From an uncultured Pseudomonas sp. (GTDB taxonomy: Bacteria; Pseudomonadota; Gammaproteobacteria; Pseudomonadales; Pseudomonadaceae), in the NCBI RefSeq assembly GCF_946886105.1, contig NZ_CAMPHV010000055.1:1-30759 (forward strand): DNA of 30,759 bases, in the 5' to 3' direction. Made by a program: the position numbers and the translations under genes. This document shows positions 14,493-23,500 of the stretch, in pieces (the stretch's first letter is position 1; each line of letters begins with the position of its first letter). The notes under the pieces were generated by a model that searched no databases, was not told the origin of the DNA, and saw only the letters and a list, made by a program, of their open reading frames with translations.

Positions 14493-14948
14493 ATGTTCGA
14501 TCTGCAAAACATCGGCACTCAGCAAACCGCCATGGAGGCGTTCTTTTTCGGCTACCAGGCGTTTACCGCCAAGGCCGACGAAATGCTCGCGCGCCGCGGC
14601 CTGTCGCGGGTCCATCACCGCATTCTGTTTTTTATCGGCAAGTACCCGGGCCTGAGCATGAAGCAACTGCTCGGTTACCTGGGCGTGAGCAAGCAGGCGC
14701 TGAATACGCCGCTACGTCAGTTGCTGGAAATGGACCTGGTGGAAAGCCTGGCGGCAGAAGACGATAAACGTAAACGCCTGCTGGGCCTGACCCGCGAGGG
14801 CGCGAAACTGGAGCTGGCCCTGCGCCGCGAACAGGCCAAGCTGTTGCAACGTGCCTTTGGCGAAGCCGGGGAAGCGGCGGTCGAGGGCTGGTTACGGGTC
14901 AATCAGGCGCTGGGGCGCGCGCACCAAGCGGCGACGGTGCAGGAGTGA
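14493..14948 (+). CDS. MarR-family transcriptional regulator
   Basis: 151 aa. The winged-helix core is clear: HHRILFFIGKYPGLSMKQLL, then GYLGVSKQALNTPLRQLLEM as the recognition helix-turn-helix, and the wing LVESLAAEDDKRKRLLGLT with the DDKRKR basic tip. Flanking helices form the dimer interface. The open frame begins at a TTG (14484) inside operator 2; ATG 14493 is the more likely start. Divergent from the aminotransferase-GST operon with two shared palindromes, so it is probably a local repressor released by a small ligand such as a phenolic or an amine (ligand is inference). Confidence 0.9.
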   Translation: MFDLQNIGTQQTAMEAFFFGYQAFTAKADEMLARRGLSRVHHRILFFIGKYPGLSMKQLLGYLGVSKQALNTPLRQLLEMDLVESLAAEDDKRKRLLGLTREGAKLELALRREQAKLLQRAFGEAGEAAVEGWLRVNQALGRAHQAATVQE

Positions 14949-14983
14949 TGGGCGGTTGTTGCAACAGACCAAAACAACGCACC

Positions 14984-15064
14984 TGCAGGAGCCAGCTTGC
15001 TGGCGATGCGTTCCGCTGCGAGATGGATCGTCGGAGTGCCGAACCACGGCAAGCTGGCTCCTAC
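14984..15064. repeat. REP pair, diverged copy
   Basis: CTGCAGGAGCCAGCTTGCTG and onward at the left, inverted CAAGCTGGCTCCTAC at the right (ending 15064), with a longer internal spacer than the pair at 1493-1557. Lies just after marR and may act on its mRNA 3' end. Confidence 0.75.
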
Positions 15065-15129
15065 GAAGAGCGTCGGCTCCGCGCAACACGAAACTGGCTT
15101 CGGTGCTTCAGTCTAGGGGCTTGACTTCG

Positions 15130-15182
15130 TAGGGTGCGCCGCGCGCTCCAGCGCAGATTCCTGGTGCGCACGGCGCACCCTA
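15130..15182. repeat. TAGGGTGCGCC palindromic repeat
   Basis: TAGGGTGCGCCG at 15130 pairs with CGGCGCACCCTA ending at 15182, around a GC-rich spacer. A common type of intergenic palindrome in pseudomonads (recalled). Together with the REP pair it fills the gap between marR and the convergent membrane-protein gene. Confidence 0.7.
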
Positions 15183-15239
15183 GTCATTACGACCTCTGCA
15201 AGCAGCAAGGTTGGGCCGGGCCACGCAGCCACAATCTAC

Positions 15240-15878
15240 CTACTCAGCCTGACGTCTCTGCTCGGCTGCCGCCTGGAAGAATACCCAGGCCGTAGCAATG
15301 CTCGCGCCGATCAGCGGCAACATCGCCACCACCGCGAGAACCATGCTGGCCAACATAAGGCCGCCGATCAATTCCAGCCAGGCCATCAAGCGAAACGCGG
15401 GGTAGACATTCTGCACTTGGCGCAAGCGAAAACCCAGCCAAGCCAGTATGGCCCCATAGACGGCGAGCACCGCGAGATAGACGACCATCTGCCAGCCCAG
15501 CTCGCCGAGCATATCCGTCCAGAACAGGTCGAGCATCATCACCAACAGCCCCCAAAGCACCATCGCCCAGGTCGGCTTGCTCAAGTGCTGCGCGGCAAAG
15601 CGTTGCTCGGCGAAGAGTTTCAATTGGAGCAACAGGTAGCAGCCCAATAGCGTCAATGTCGGGTTAAGCCAGTAACTGAACGACTCCAACGAGGCATCTT
15701 CGAGAAAACCAGCCATAGCAGCCAAACCCAGTGCTACAAGCGAACCGAGCGCCGCGACCAAATTGAGGTAACCGAGCAATTGCAGGCGCCCAGGACTCCA
15801 GCCTTCGAGCCTCTGCACCTCAGTATTTTCCACCAGGCTGACCTGAGGGGCGGCGTAAGGGTTGTCTAGCTGATCCAT
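15240..15878 (-). CDS. Polytopic membrane protein with N-terminal NPYAAP motif, unknown function
   Basis: 212 aa. The first residues MDQLDNPYAAPQVSLVE carry the NPYxxP motif common at the cytoplasmic N-terminus of several uncharacterised bacterial membrane protein families. About six hydrophobic segments follow (roughly residues 33-58, 70-88, 103-122, 128-148, 162-180, 182-203). No catalytic or binding motif is visible and I assign no function. AGGGA lies about eight bases before the ATG. Convergent with marR across repeats and divergent from the LysE gene; apparently a single-gene unit. Confidence 0.8.
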   Translation of the reverse strand: MDQLDNPYAAPQVSLVENTEVQRLEGWSPGRLQLLGYLNLVAALGSLVALGLAAMAGFLEDASLESFSYWLNPTLTLLGCYLLLQLKLFAEQRFAAQHLSKPTWAMVLWGLLVMMLDLFWTDMLGELGWQMVVYLAVLAVYGAILAWLGFRLRQVQNVYPAFRLMAWLELIGGLMLASMVLAVVAMLPLIGASIATAWVFFQAAAEQRRQAE

Positions 15879-16047
15879 CGCGAATCCCTGCGGGCTGTTG
15901 AATTAAGGCAACGAGCCTACCCTTTGCCACACGCGGCGCCAATCGCCTGGGTCCAGTCGACTGTATCGCTCGATGCGCATCTGGCTGTACGGCGACGCCA
16001 AGCCGCACTGCCCTTAAGGTGCAAGCACTGCCATCGAGTGCCCGACC

Positions 16048-16659
16048 ATGACCGCCGAATTGCTGATCGCCTTTGTCGCCTTTGCCTTCGTCACCTCGGT
16101 GACGCCGGGGCCGAACAATATGATGCTGCTCGCCTCCGGGGTGAACTTCGGCCTGCGCCGCAGCCTGCCGCATATGCTCGGTATCAGCCTGGGCTTTATG
16201 GTCTTGGTGATGGCGGTCGGCCTGGGCCTGGGGCAATTGTTCGAACAGGTGCCGATGCTCTATAGCGTGCTGCGTTATCTGGGGGCGGTCTACTTGCTCT
16301 ACCTGGCCTGGAAGATCGCCAACTCAGGCGCGCCGGATAGCCAGGCCGGCGAGCGCGGCAAGCCGTTCAGCTTTCTCCAGGCGGCGGCCTTTCAGTGGGT
16401 CAATCCCAAGGCCTGGGTCATGGCGATCGGCGCCATCACCACCTACACGCCGCAGGAAGATTTTCTGGTCAATGTGCTGCTGATCGCCGCACTGTTCGCC
16501 CTGGTCAACTGCCCCAGCGTCGGCCTGTGGACGGTCGCCGGCAGCCTATTGCGTAACTGGCTGAAAAACCCGCGGGTGCTGCGCGGCTTCAATATCGGCA
16601 TGGCGCTGCTGCTGGTGGCCTCGCTCTACCCCATAGTCACGGACAGCGGATTACTCTGA
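16048..16659 (+). CDS. LysE/RhtB-family amino-acid exporter
   Basis: 203 aa with about six membrane segments. The N-terminal signature SVTPGPNNMMLLASGVNFG is the TPGPN motif of the LysE/RhtB family, followed by HMLGISLGF and, in the middle, FQWVNPKAWVMAIGAI, another family hallmark. Members export amino acids such as lysine, threonine or homoserine lactone; the substrate here is unknown. The TGA stop shares a base with the ATG of the BenE gene (TGATG), so the two transporters are translationally coupled. Confidence 0.92.
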   Translation: MTAELLIAFVAFAFVTSVTPGPNNMMLLASGVNFGLRRSLPHMLGISLGFMVLVMAVGLGLGQLFEQVPMLYSVLRYLGAVYLLYLAWKIANSGAPDSQAGERGKPFSFLQAAAFQWVNPKAWVMAIGAITTYTPQEDFLVNVLLIAALFALVNCPSVGLWTVAGSLLRNWLKNPRVLRGFNIGMALLLVASLYPIVTDSGLL

Positions 16660-17849
16660 TGCAGGAACTCACCCAACCCCGTCTGCGCCCGTTGGCCGAC
16701 ACCTCGATGTCGGCGGTGGTCGCCGGCTTTATCGCCATGCTCACCGGCTATACCAGTTCCCTGGTGCTGATCTTCCAGGCTGGCCAGGCCGCTGGACTGT
16801 CCAGCGGGCAGATTTCCTCATGGATCTGGGCCCTGTCGATCGGCATGGCAGTGACCTGCATCGGCCTGTCGCTACGTTACCGCGCGCCGGTGATGATCGC
16901 CTGGTCGACGCCCGGTGCGGCGCTGCTGATCACCTGCCTGCCGGGCGTGCCCTACAGCGAAGCGATCGGCGCCTTTATCCTCGCCTCGGGGCTGATCGTG
17001 CTGATCGGCCTGACCGGCACCTTCGACCGCCTGATGCGGCGCATTCCCGGCTCCATCGCCGCCGCGCTGCTGGCCGGGGTGCTGTTCAAGATCGGCCTGG
17101 AAATCTGCGTGGCCGCCGAGCAACAACCGGTGCTGGTGGTGGCAATGCTGCTGGCTTATCTGTTCGGCAAACGTCTGTTGCCGCGCTATGCGGTGCTCGC
17201 GGCCCTGATCGTCGGTTGCGTGCTGGCCGGGTTGTTCGGCCTGCTGAACTTCGAGCACTTCGAGCTGCAACTGGCGACCCCGGAGTGGACCACGCCGAGC
17301 TTCTCCCTCGCCGCGGCGATCAGCATCGGCATTCCGCTGTTTATCGTCGCCATGGCGTCGCAGAACCTGCCGGGCATGGCCGTACTGCGCGCCAACGGTT
17401 ACCAGGTGCCGGCTTCACCATTGTTGAACGCCACCGGCCTGACTTCGATGCTGCTGGCGCCGTTCGGCTCCCACGGCATTCATATGGCGGCGATCAGCGC
17501 GGCGATCTGCGCCGGCCCCGAAGCCCACGAAGACCCGAAAAAACGCTACACCGCGGCGGTCTGGTGCGGGCTGTTCTACGGCATCGCCGGGATCTTCGGC
17601 GCCACCCTCGCCGCCCTGTTCAGCGCCCTGCCCAAGGCGCTGATCCTGTCCATCGCCGCTTTGGCGTTATTCGCCTCGATCATCGGCGGCCTGACCCAGG
17701 CGATGAGCGAAGCCAAGGAACGCGAGGCGGCATTGATCACCTTTCTGGTAACCGCCTCAGGCATGACGCTGTTCTCGGTCGGTTCGGCATTCTGGGGGAT
17801 AGTGGCCGGCTTGCTGACCCTGGCGATTCTTAACTGGGGCAAGGACTGA
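16659..17849 (+). CDS. benE: BenE-family benzoate/aromatic acid transporter
   Basis: 396 aa polytopic membrane protein, about 11-12 segments. Recognised as the BenE/YdcO family: MSAVVAGFIAMLTGYTSSLV near residue 17, IAWSTPGAALL, the inverted-repeat transport core MASQNLPGMAVLRANGY, and APFGSHGIHMAAISAAICAG with a charged HEDPKKRY segment after it. BenE of Acinetobacter is linked to benzoate:H+ symport, but here no benzoate catabolic genes (benABCD, cat) are nearby, so the substrate is uncertain. Coupled to the upstream LysE-type exporter by a one-base overlap. Confidence 0.9.
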   Translation: MQELTQPRLRPLADTSMSAVVAGFIAMLTGYTSSLVLIFQAGQAAGLSSGQISSWIWALSIGMAVTCIGLSLRYRAPVMIAWSTPGAALLITCLPGVPYSEAIGAFILASGLIVLIGLTGTFDRLMRRIPGSIAAALLAGVLFKIGLEICVAAEQQPVLVVAMLLAYLFGKRLLPRYAVLAALIVGCVLAGLFGLLNFEHFELQLATPEWTTPSFSLAAAISIGIPLFIVAMASQNLPGMAVLRANGYQVPASPLLNATGLTSMLLAPFGSHGIHMAAISAAICAGPEAHEDPKKRYTAAVWCGLFYGIAGIFGATLAALFSALPKALILSIAALALFASIIGGLTQAMSEAKEREAALITFLVTASGMTLFSVGSAFWGIVAGLLTLAILNWGKD

Positions 17850-17976
17850 TAGGTATCTCGGGCAAGCCCTGTTGGGCTAACGAGCCAAGTGGCACACCAC
17901 CTCATCCGTGGGAGGGGCTTTAGCCGCGAAGCTTTGGCCGCAACAATAGCGATGCAGAGAAAAGAAGGCTGAGCAC

Positions 17977-18047
17977 GTAGCCTGGGTTGAGCGCAGCGAT
18001 ACCCAGGGCGCCGATACCCGGGTATCGCTTCGCTCAACCCGGGCTAC
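17977..18047. repeat. GTAGCCTGGGTTGAGCG palindromic repeat
   Basis: GTAGCCTGGGTTGAGCGCAG at 17977 pairs with the inverted CGCTCAACCCGGGCTAC ending at 18047; the centre repeats GATACCC/GGGTATC. Related sequence (CGCTCAACCCATC) appears at 20276-20398. Confidence 0.75.
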
Positions 18048-18060
18048 CATTGGGTGACTT

Positions 18061-18108
18061 TGATCGTTCCCACATCGAGGCGTCGAACCGTCCACGTGGG
18101 AACGATCA
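18061..18108. repeat. 13-bp perfect inverted repeat TGATCGTTCCCAC
   Basis: TGATCGTTCCCAC (18061-18073) and GTGGGAACGATCA (18096-18108) around a 22-base loop that itself has a weak internal pairing. No T-tract. Only one copy in the window, flanked closely by two other repeat families. Confidence 0.75.
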
Positions 18109-18117
18109 GCTGCTCCC

Positions 18118-18183
18118 GTAGCCCGGGTGAAGTCCGGGAAAGCCACCGCCCGCCAACAGCTCCCCGGATTGCATCCGGGCTAC
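18118..18183. repeat. GTAGCCCGGAT palindromic repeat, copy 2
   Basis: GTAGCCCGGGTGAAGTCCGG and onward with inverted CCGGATTGCATCCGGGCTAC ending at 18183. The left arm is slightly diverged (GGGTGAAGTCC), the right arm matches the other copies. Confidence 0.85.
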
Positions 18184-18214
18184 AAGCCTGACGAGATAGC
18201 GCGTACACCAATGA

Positions 18215-18240
18215 AAAAGGCGCCTGGATAGGCGCCTTTT
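18215..18240. terminator. Bidirectional rho-independent terminator
   Basis: AAAAGGCGCC, six-base loop, GGCGCCTTTT: GC stem with A and T tracts on either side, so it can stop transcription both ways. It lies 22 bases past the SDR stop (minus strand) and also closes the lysE-benE transcript from the left. Confidence 0.85.
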
Positions 18241-18262
18241 GCTTGTTGCAAGCGAAACACGA

Positions 18263-19024
18263 TCAGATCGCGGTCGCTCCGCCATCCACCGCCAAAGCAT
18301 GGCCGGTGGTGAAAGCAGCGTTATCGCAGCACAGATAAAGCACCGCGGTGGCGATTTCCTCGACCTTGCCGATGCGCCCGACCGGGTGCATGGCGGCGGC
18401 GAATTCGCCTTTCTTCGGGTCGGACTCGTAGGCGCGGCGGAACATGTCTGTGTCGATCACCGCCGGGCATACTGCGTTGACCCGCAGTTTTTTCTTCGCA
18501 TACTCGACCGCGGCGGATTTGGTCAGGCCGATCACCGCGTGCTTGGAAGCGCTGTAGATGCTCATCTTCGGCGCCGCGCCCAGACCGGCGACGGAGGCGG
18601 TATTGACGATGGCGCCGCCGCCCTGGGCCAGCATCAGCGGGATCTGGTGCTTCATGCACAGCCACACGCCTTTGACGTTGACGCCCATGATCGCGTCGTA
18701 CTCGGCTTCGCTGCCGTCGGCCAGCTTGCCCTTCTCGATCTCGATGCCGGCGTTGTTGAAGGCGTAGTCCAGGCGACCGTAAGCGGCCAGAATGCGCGCC
18801 ATCAGTTCCTGAACCTCGGCATCGCGGGTCACGTCGCAGCGCACGAACAGCGCATCGCCGCCCGCTGCGCGAATCAGCTCGACGGTGCCTTCGCCACCTT
18901 GAACATCGACATCGGAAACCACCACTTTAAGGCCTTCGTTCGCGAACGCCTGAGCCGTTGCGCGGCCGATACCGGCGGCGCCACCAGTTACCAGGGCGAC
19001 CTGGCCAGAAAAAGTAAAACTCAT
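18263..19024 (-). CDS. Short-chain dehydrogenase/reductase (SDR), classical type
   Basis: 253 aa. Rossmann nucleotide-binding motif TGGAAGIG at residues 13-20, the DVD at 38-40 after the second strand suggests preference for NAD(H), NNAG at 90-93, and the catalytic tetrad N116, S144, Y157 and K161 (YSASK). The C-terminal DGGATAI closes the classical family. It acts on an alcohol or carbonyl that cannot be named from sequence. GAGG lies about eight bases before the ATG. Divergent from the CurA-type reductase across 224 bp; both are NAD(P)-dependent carbonyl-type enzymes and may share a regulator. A strong terminator follows the stop. Confidence 0.93.
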   Translation of the reverse strand: MSFTFSGQVALVTGGAAGIGRATAQAFANEGLKVVVSDVDVQGGEGTVELIRAAGGDALFVRCDVTRDAEVQELMARILAAYGRLDYAFNNAGIEIEKGKLADGSEAEYDAIMGVNVKGVWLCMKHQIPLMLAQGGGAIVNTASVAGLGAAPKMSIYSASKHAVIGLTKSAAVEYAKKKLRVNAVCPAVIDTDMFRRAYESDPKKGEFAAAMHPVGRIGKVEEIATAVLYLCCDNAAFTTGHALAVDGGATAI

Positions 19025-19248
19025 CCGTGCATCCTCTAAGGGGAAGAAGTCTGCGACGAGTCTAGTCAGGCCGATGCCGATGCGGCAGCACTATTAATGG
19101 CCTGGTGATGGTCTTATGCAAATTAATGATTAAGCCAACGAACCGCCATCACTCGAATCGATTGACGTTCATTCCGCAGCAGCACGGCGCTTGCCCGGCC
19201 AGCCACTAAGGGCTATCAACAGAGTTTCCGTTCACTGAGAACTCATCG
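19025..19248. promoter_or_regulatory. Divergent promoter region, SDR and CurA-type reductase
   Basis: 224-bp gap between divergent starts, noticeably A+T richer in the middle. ATTAATG occurs twice in direct orientation (19093-19099 and 19122-19128), 29 bp apart, and TTGACG at 19162-19167 could be a -35 box for the right-hand gene. No convincing -10 follows. Weakly supported. Confidence 0.35.
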
Positions 19249-20256
19249 ATGAATATGCCGCTCAACCGTCAATTCCTGCTCGCCCAACGCCCGGTCGGCC
19301 TGCCCGGCCGCGAGACCTTCAGTTATGTGGAAACCCCGCTGGGCGAGCCGGGCCCGGGGCAGATCCTGGTGAAGAACGCCTACCTGTCGCTAGACCCGGC
19401 CATGCGCGGCTGGATGAACGATGCCAAGTCCTATATCCCGCCGGTCGGTATCGGCGAAGTGATGCGCGCCCTCGGCGTCGGTGAAGTGATCGCTTCCCAG
19501 CACCCGGACTTTGCGGTCGGCGATCACGTCAACGGCGCGCTCGGCGTGCAGGATTACTTCCTCGGCGAGCCGAAGGGCTTCTACAAGGTCGACCCCAAGC
19601 GCGCGCCGCTGCCGATGTACCTGTCGGCGCTGGGCATGACCGGGATGACCGCCTACTTCGCCTTGCTCGACGTCGGCGCGCCCAAGGCCGGGGAAACCGT
19701 GGTGATCTCCGGCGCCGCCGGTGCGGTCGGTAGCGTTGCCGGACAGATCGCCAAGATCAAGGGTTGCCGCGTGGTCGGCATCGCCGGCGGCGCGGACAAG
19801 TGCAAGTTCCTGATCGACGAACTGGGCTTCGACGGCGCCATCGACTACAAGAACGAAGACCTGCACGCCGCGCTGAAACGCGAATGCCCAAAAGGCGTGG
19901 ACGTGTACTTCGACAACGTCGGCGGCGATATCCTCGACGCTGTGCTGACGCGCATCAACTTCAAGGCACGGGTGGTGATCTGCGGCGCGATCAGCCAGTA
20001 CAACAACAAGGAAGCCATGAAAGGCCCGGCCAACTACCTGCAATTGCTGGTCAAGAGCGCGCGCATGGAAGGCATGGTGGTGATGACCTACGCACCGCGC
20101 TTCGCCGAAGCAGCGCAGGAAATGGGCGGTTGGCTGGCCAGCGGCAAGCTGAAATCCAAGGAAGACATAGTGCCCGGCCTGCAAACCTTCCCGGAAACCC
20201 TGCTCAAGCTGTTCAGCGGCGAGAACTTCGGCAAGTTGGTGCTCAAGGTCGATTAA
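19249..20256 (+). CDS. NADP-dependent oxidoreductase, zinc-independent MDR family (CurA/leukotriene-B4-dehydrogenase type)
   Basis: 335 aa. N-terminal GroES-like domain (LSLDPAMRGWMND, a family hallmark in place of zinc ligands), then a Rossmann domain with VISGAAGAVGSVAGQIAKIK for NADPH binding and GVDVYFDNVGGDILDAVL. No catalytic or structural zinc cysteines are seen. Members reduce alpha,beta-unsaturated ketones and aldehydes (E. coli CurA acts on curcumin). Substrate here unknown. The first ATG (19249) is followed by MPLNRQFLLAQRP, the usual family start. Possibly co-controlled with the divergent SDR. Confidence 0.92.
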   Translation: MNMPLNRQFLLAQRPVGLPGRETFSYVETPLGEPGPGQILVKNAYLSLDPAMRGWMNDAKSYIPPVGIGEVMRALGVGEVIASQHPDFAVGDHVNGALGVQDYFLGEPKGFYKVDPKRAPLPMYLSALGMTGMTAYFALLDVGAPKAGETVVISGAAGAVGSVAGQIAKIKGCRVVGIAGGADKCKFLIDELGFDGAIDYKNEDLHAALKRECPKGVDVYFDNVGGDILDAVLTRINFKARVVICGAISQYNNKEAMKGPANYLQLLVKSARMEGMVVMTYAPRFAEAAQEMGGWLASGKLKSKEDIVPGLQTFPETLLKLFSGENFGKLVLKVD

Positions 20257-20275
20257 GCCCGCACCAAGCAAGACC

Positions 20276-20398
20276 GTAGGATGGGTCGGGCCGCGCAGGT
20301 TAGCCGCCCACGCGATGCGTGACAAAGCCGCATTGCCGGGGCGGCGTAACCCATTGGGGCGCACGGGTATCGCCTCGCTCAACCCATCCGCCCTCTAC
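20276..20398. repeat. GTAGGATGGGTCGGG-type intergenic repeat
   Basis: GTAGGATGGGTCGGGCCGCG at the left and an inverted-like CTCAACCCATCCGCCCTCTAC at the right, with an internal GCGGCGTAACCCAT. Arms are imperfect. Together with the following repeat it fills the gap between two convergent genes. Confidence 0.6.
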
Positions 20399-20416
20399 CT
20401 GCCATTGCGCTGCCTC

Positions 20417-20484
20417 GTAGCCCGGATGAAATCCGGGGAATGCTGGCGCCTGCAGAACCGCTCCCCGGATTGCATCCGGGCTAC
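20417..20484. repeat. GTAGCCCGGAT palindromic repeat, copy 3
   Basis: GTAGCCCGGATGAAATCCGG at 20417 onward and CCGGATTGCATCCGGGCTAC ending at 20484. The cleanest copy in the window; its right arm equals that of copies 2 and 4. Located just past the stop of the RND pump gene (minus) and may form the 3' end of that mRNA. Confidence 0.85.
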
Positions 20485-20514
20485 TGGTCTAGATTCTCCC
20501 TCTCCCGCCAATGC

Positions 20515-23500
20515 CTACGCCGCCACCATCTCCTGTTCTTCCCGCTTAAGCGGCCGCCAGCGGCGCAGCAGCATATAGAGCGTGGGAATCACGAACAGGG
20601 TGAAGAAGGTGCCGACCAGCAGGCCGCCGACTATCACCAGACCGATCTGCTGGCGGCTTTCCGCGCCGGCGCCGCTGGCGATGGCCAGCGGCAGCGAGCC
20701 CAGGACCATGGCCCCGGTGGTCATCAGAATCGGCCGCAGGCGCTGCACCGCGGCGTCGATCACCGCGCTGCGCAGTTCATGCCCGCCGCGCAGCAGCACG
20801 TTGGCGAATTCGACGATCAGGATGCCGTGCTTGGTGATCAGACCGATCAGCGTCACCAAACCGATCTGCGAGTAGATATTCAGGGTGCCGCCGAACAGCG
20901 TCAGCGCCAGCAAGGCGCCGGCCATCGACAGCGGTACGCTGAACAGGATGATCAAGGGGTCGGTGAAGCTCTCGAACTGCGCCGCCAGCACCAGGAAGAT
21001 AAACACCAGGGCCAGGGCGAAGATCAGCGCGACGCCGGAACTTGACTCCTTGAAATCCCGCGAGGTGCCGGTGTAGTCGTACTGCGTCTCGGGCGGAAAT
21101 ACGCCGCGGGCGGTGTTTTCCAGATGCCCCAGCACTTCGCCCAGGGTGTAACCGGCGCCGACGTTGGCGCTGACGGTCACCGCCCGCAGCTGGTTGAAAT
21201 GGTTGAGTTCGCGCGGTGCCACGGTTTCGCGCACCTCGATCAGATTCGACAGCTGCACCATGCTGCCGTCGCGCCCGCGCACATAGACGCGGTCGAGATC
21301 CTGCGGGTTGCTACGGTCGACGTCCTGCAACTGCACCATCACGTCGTATTGTTCGCCGTTCTGCTTGAAGCGCGTCACCTGGCGGCTGCCGAACAGGCTT
21401 TCCAGGCTACGACCGATGGTCGCCACATCGCTGCCCACCGCCACCGCCTGCTCGCGATTGACCGCGACCTTGAGCTGCGGCGCATTCAGTTTGAGGTCGC
21501 TGTCGAGGCTCTCCAGGCCGGGGTAATCGCGCAGGCTGTTCAGCAGTTCATCGACGTAGACCTGCAGCTCGGCGTACTCCAGGGACGAGCGGATCACGAA
21601 GTTGACCGGCTGGTTGCGCGCGCTCTGCCCGAGCGGCGGCCGGTTGACCGGAAAGGCGCGCATCCCGGCGATCTCCTGAAATTTGGGCAACAGCTCGTTG
21701 CGGATCTCGAACTGGCTGCGCGAGCGTTGATCCCAGTCCTCCAGCTTCATAAAGGAAATACCCTGGGCCACGGTGGGGAAACCGGCGATCACCATATAGC
21801 GGTTGGTTTCCGGGATGCTCGCGTACGCCGCCTCGATCTCCCGCGCGTAACGCCCGGTGTAGTCGATGGTCGCGCCATCCGGGCCGTTGAACACGCCGAT
21901 GATGGTGCTGGTGTCCTCGGTCGGCGCCAGCTCCGATTTCAGGCCGCTGAACAGCAACGCACAAGCCAGCATGATCACCAGCAAGACGCCGACCACCAGT
22001 GCCCAGGCGCTCAGGGCCCGCGCCAGCAGGTGCTTGTAGCCGTAAGTCAGTTTGTTGAGGAAATCCTCGATCAGGTTGTAAACCCGGCTGTGCCGCTCGC
22101 CGGCCTGATGCGGTTTGAGCAGCACCGCGCACATCATCGGCGTCAGGGTCAGGGCGACGAAACCCGAAACCAATACGGCGCCGGCCAGAGTCCAGGCGAA
22201 CTCGGTGAACAGCTTGCCGGTGGTGCCCTGCATAAAGCCGATGGGGGCGAATACCGCGGCCAGGGTCAGGGTCATGGCGATCACCGCGAAGGCGATTTCG
22301 CGGCTGCCCTTGAGCGCGGCCTGCAGCGGGCGCATGCCCGTTTCGATATGCCGGTGGATGTTCTCCAGCATGACGATGGCGTCGTCCACCACCAGACCGA
22401 TGGCCAACACCATGGCCAGCAGGGTCAGGGTGTTGATGGTGAAACCCATCAGGCTCATCAGGGCGAAGGCGCCGATCAGCGATACCGGAATGGTCACCAA
22501 CGGAATGATGGTCGCGCGCAGCGAGCGCAGGAAGATGAAGATGATCAGAATGACCAGCGCCACCGCTTCCCAGATGGTGATGAAGACATTGTCGATGGAT
22601 TCGCGGATGAACAACGAGTTGTCATGGGCGATGGCCATTTCCATGCCTTCGGGCAGCAGCTCGCGCACCTCCGGCAGCGCCGCATTCAGGCCATCGGAAA
22701 TTTCCAGCGGGTTGGCCGTGGCCTGCTTGATCACGCCCATGGACACCGCCGAGCGACCCTTGTAGCGCACGATGCTGCGTTCGTTCTGCGCGCCGATTTC
22801 GGCGTAGCCGACATCGGCCAGACGCAGCAGGTAGCCACGGGAGTCGTCGAGGATCAGCTGGTTGAATTGCTCCGGGGTGTTCAAGTCGGTTTCCGCGAGC
22901 ACGGTGAACTCGCGCTCGCGCGATTCGATGCGCCCAGCGGGGACTTCCACGTTCTGCCGGCGCAGGGCGTCTTCCACGTCCTGCACGGTGAGGTTATGCG
23001 CGGCGAGTTTTTCCGGATCGAGCCAGATGCGCATCGCCAGGGTGCGGCCGCCGCGGATCTGCACTTCGGAGACCCCGGGGATGGTTTGCAGACGGTCCTT
23101 GATCACCCGTTCGAGGACATCGGTGATCTCCATCGAACTGTAGCGTTCGCTGTAAAAGGCGATCCACACCACCGGCTGCGCATCGGCCTCGACCTTCTGC
23201 ACGATGGGTTCCCTGATTTCCTCCGGGAGCAAACCGCGCACCCGGCCCAGGCGATCGCGCACGTCGTTGGCGGCCTCGTCGGCATTGCTGCCGAGGGTGA
23301 ACTGCGCGGTGATCTGGGTGTTTTCCGAGCGGCTGATGGAGCTGACGAAATCCAGCCCCTCGATGCCCGAGAGCACGTCCTCGATCGGCTGGGCGACCTG
23401 CGACTCCATGATCTCCGGGCTGGCGCCCGGATAGGTGACGTTGACCGTGACAATGGGCACGTCGACATTCGGGTACTCGCGCACGCTCAGGCGCTGATAG

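Larger units (their letters stand above)
17850..18262. other. Repeat-packed convergent intergenic region
   Basis: Between benE and the convergent SDR gene. From left to right it holds a REP-like GGGAGGGGCTTTAGCCGCGA fragment (about 17910), three distinct palindromes listed separately and a bidirectional terminator. No gene is supported. Confidence 0.7.
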
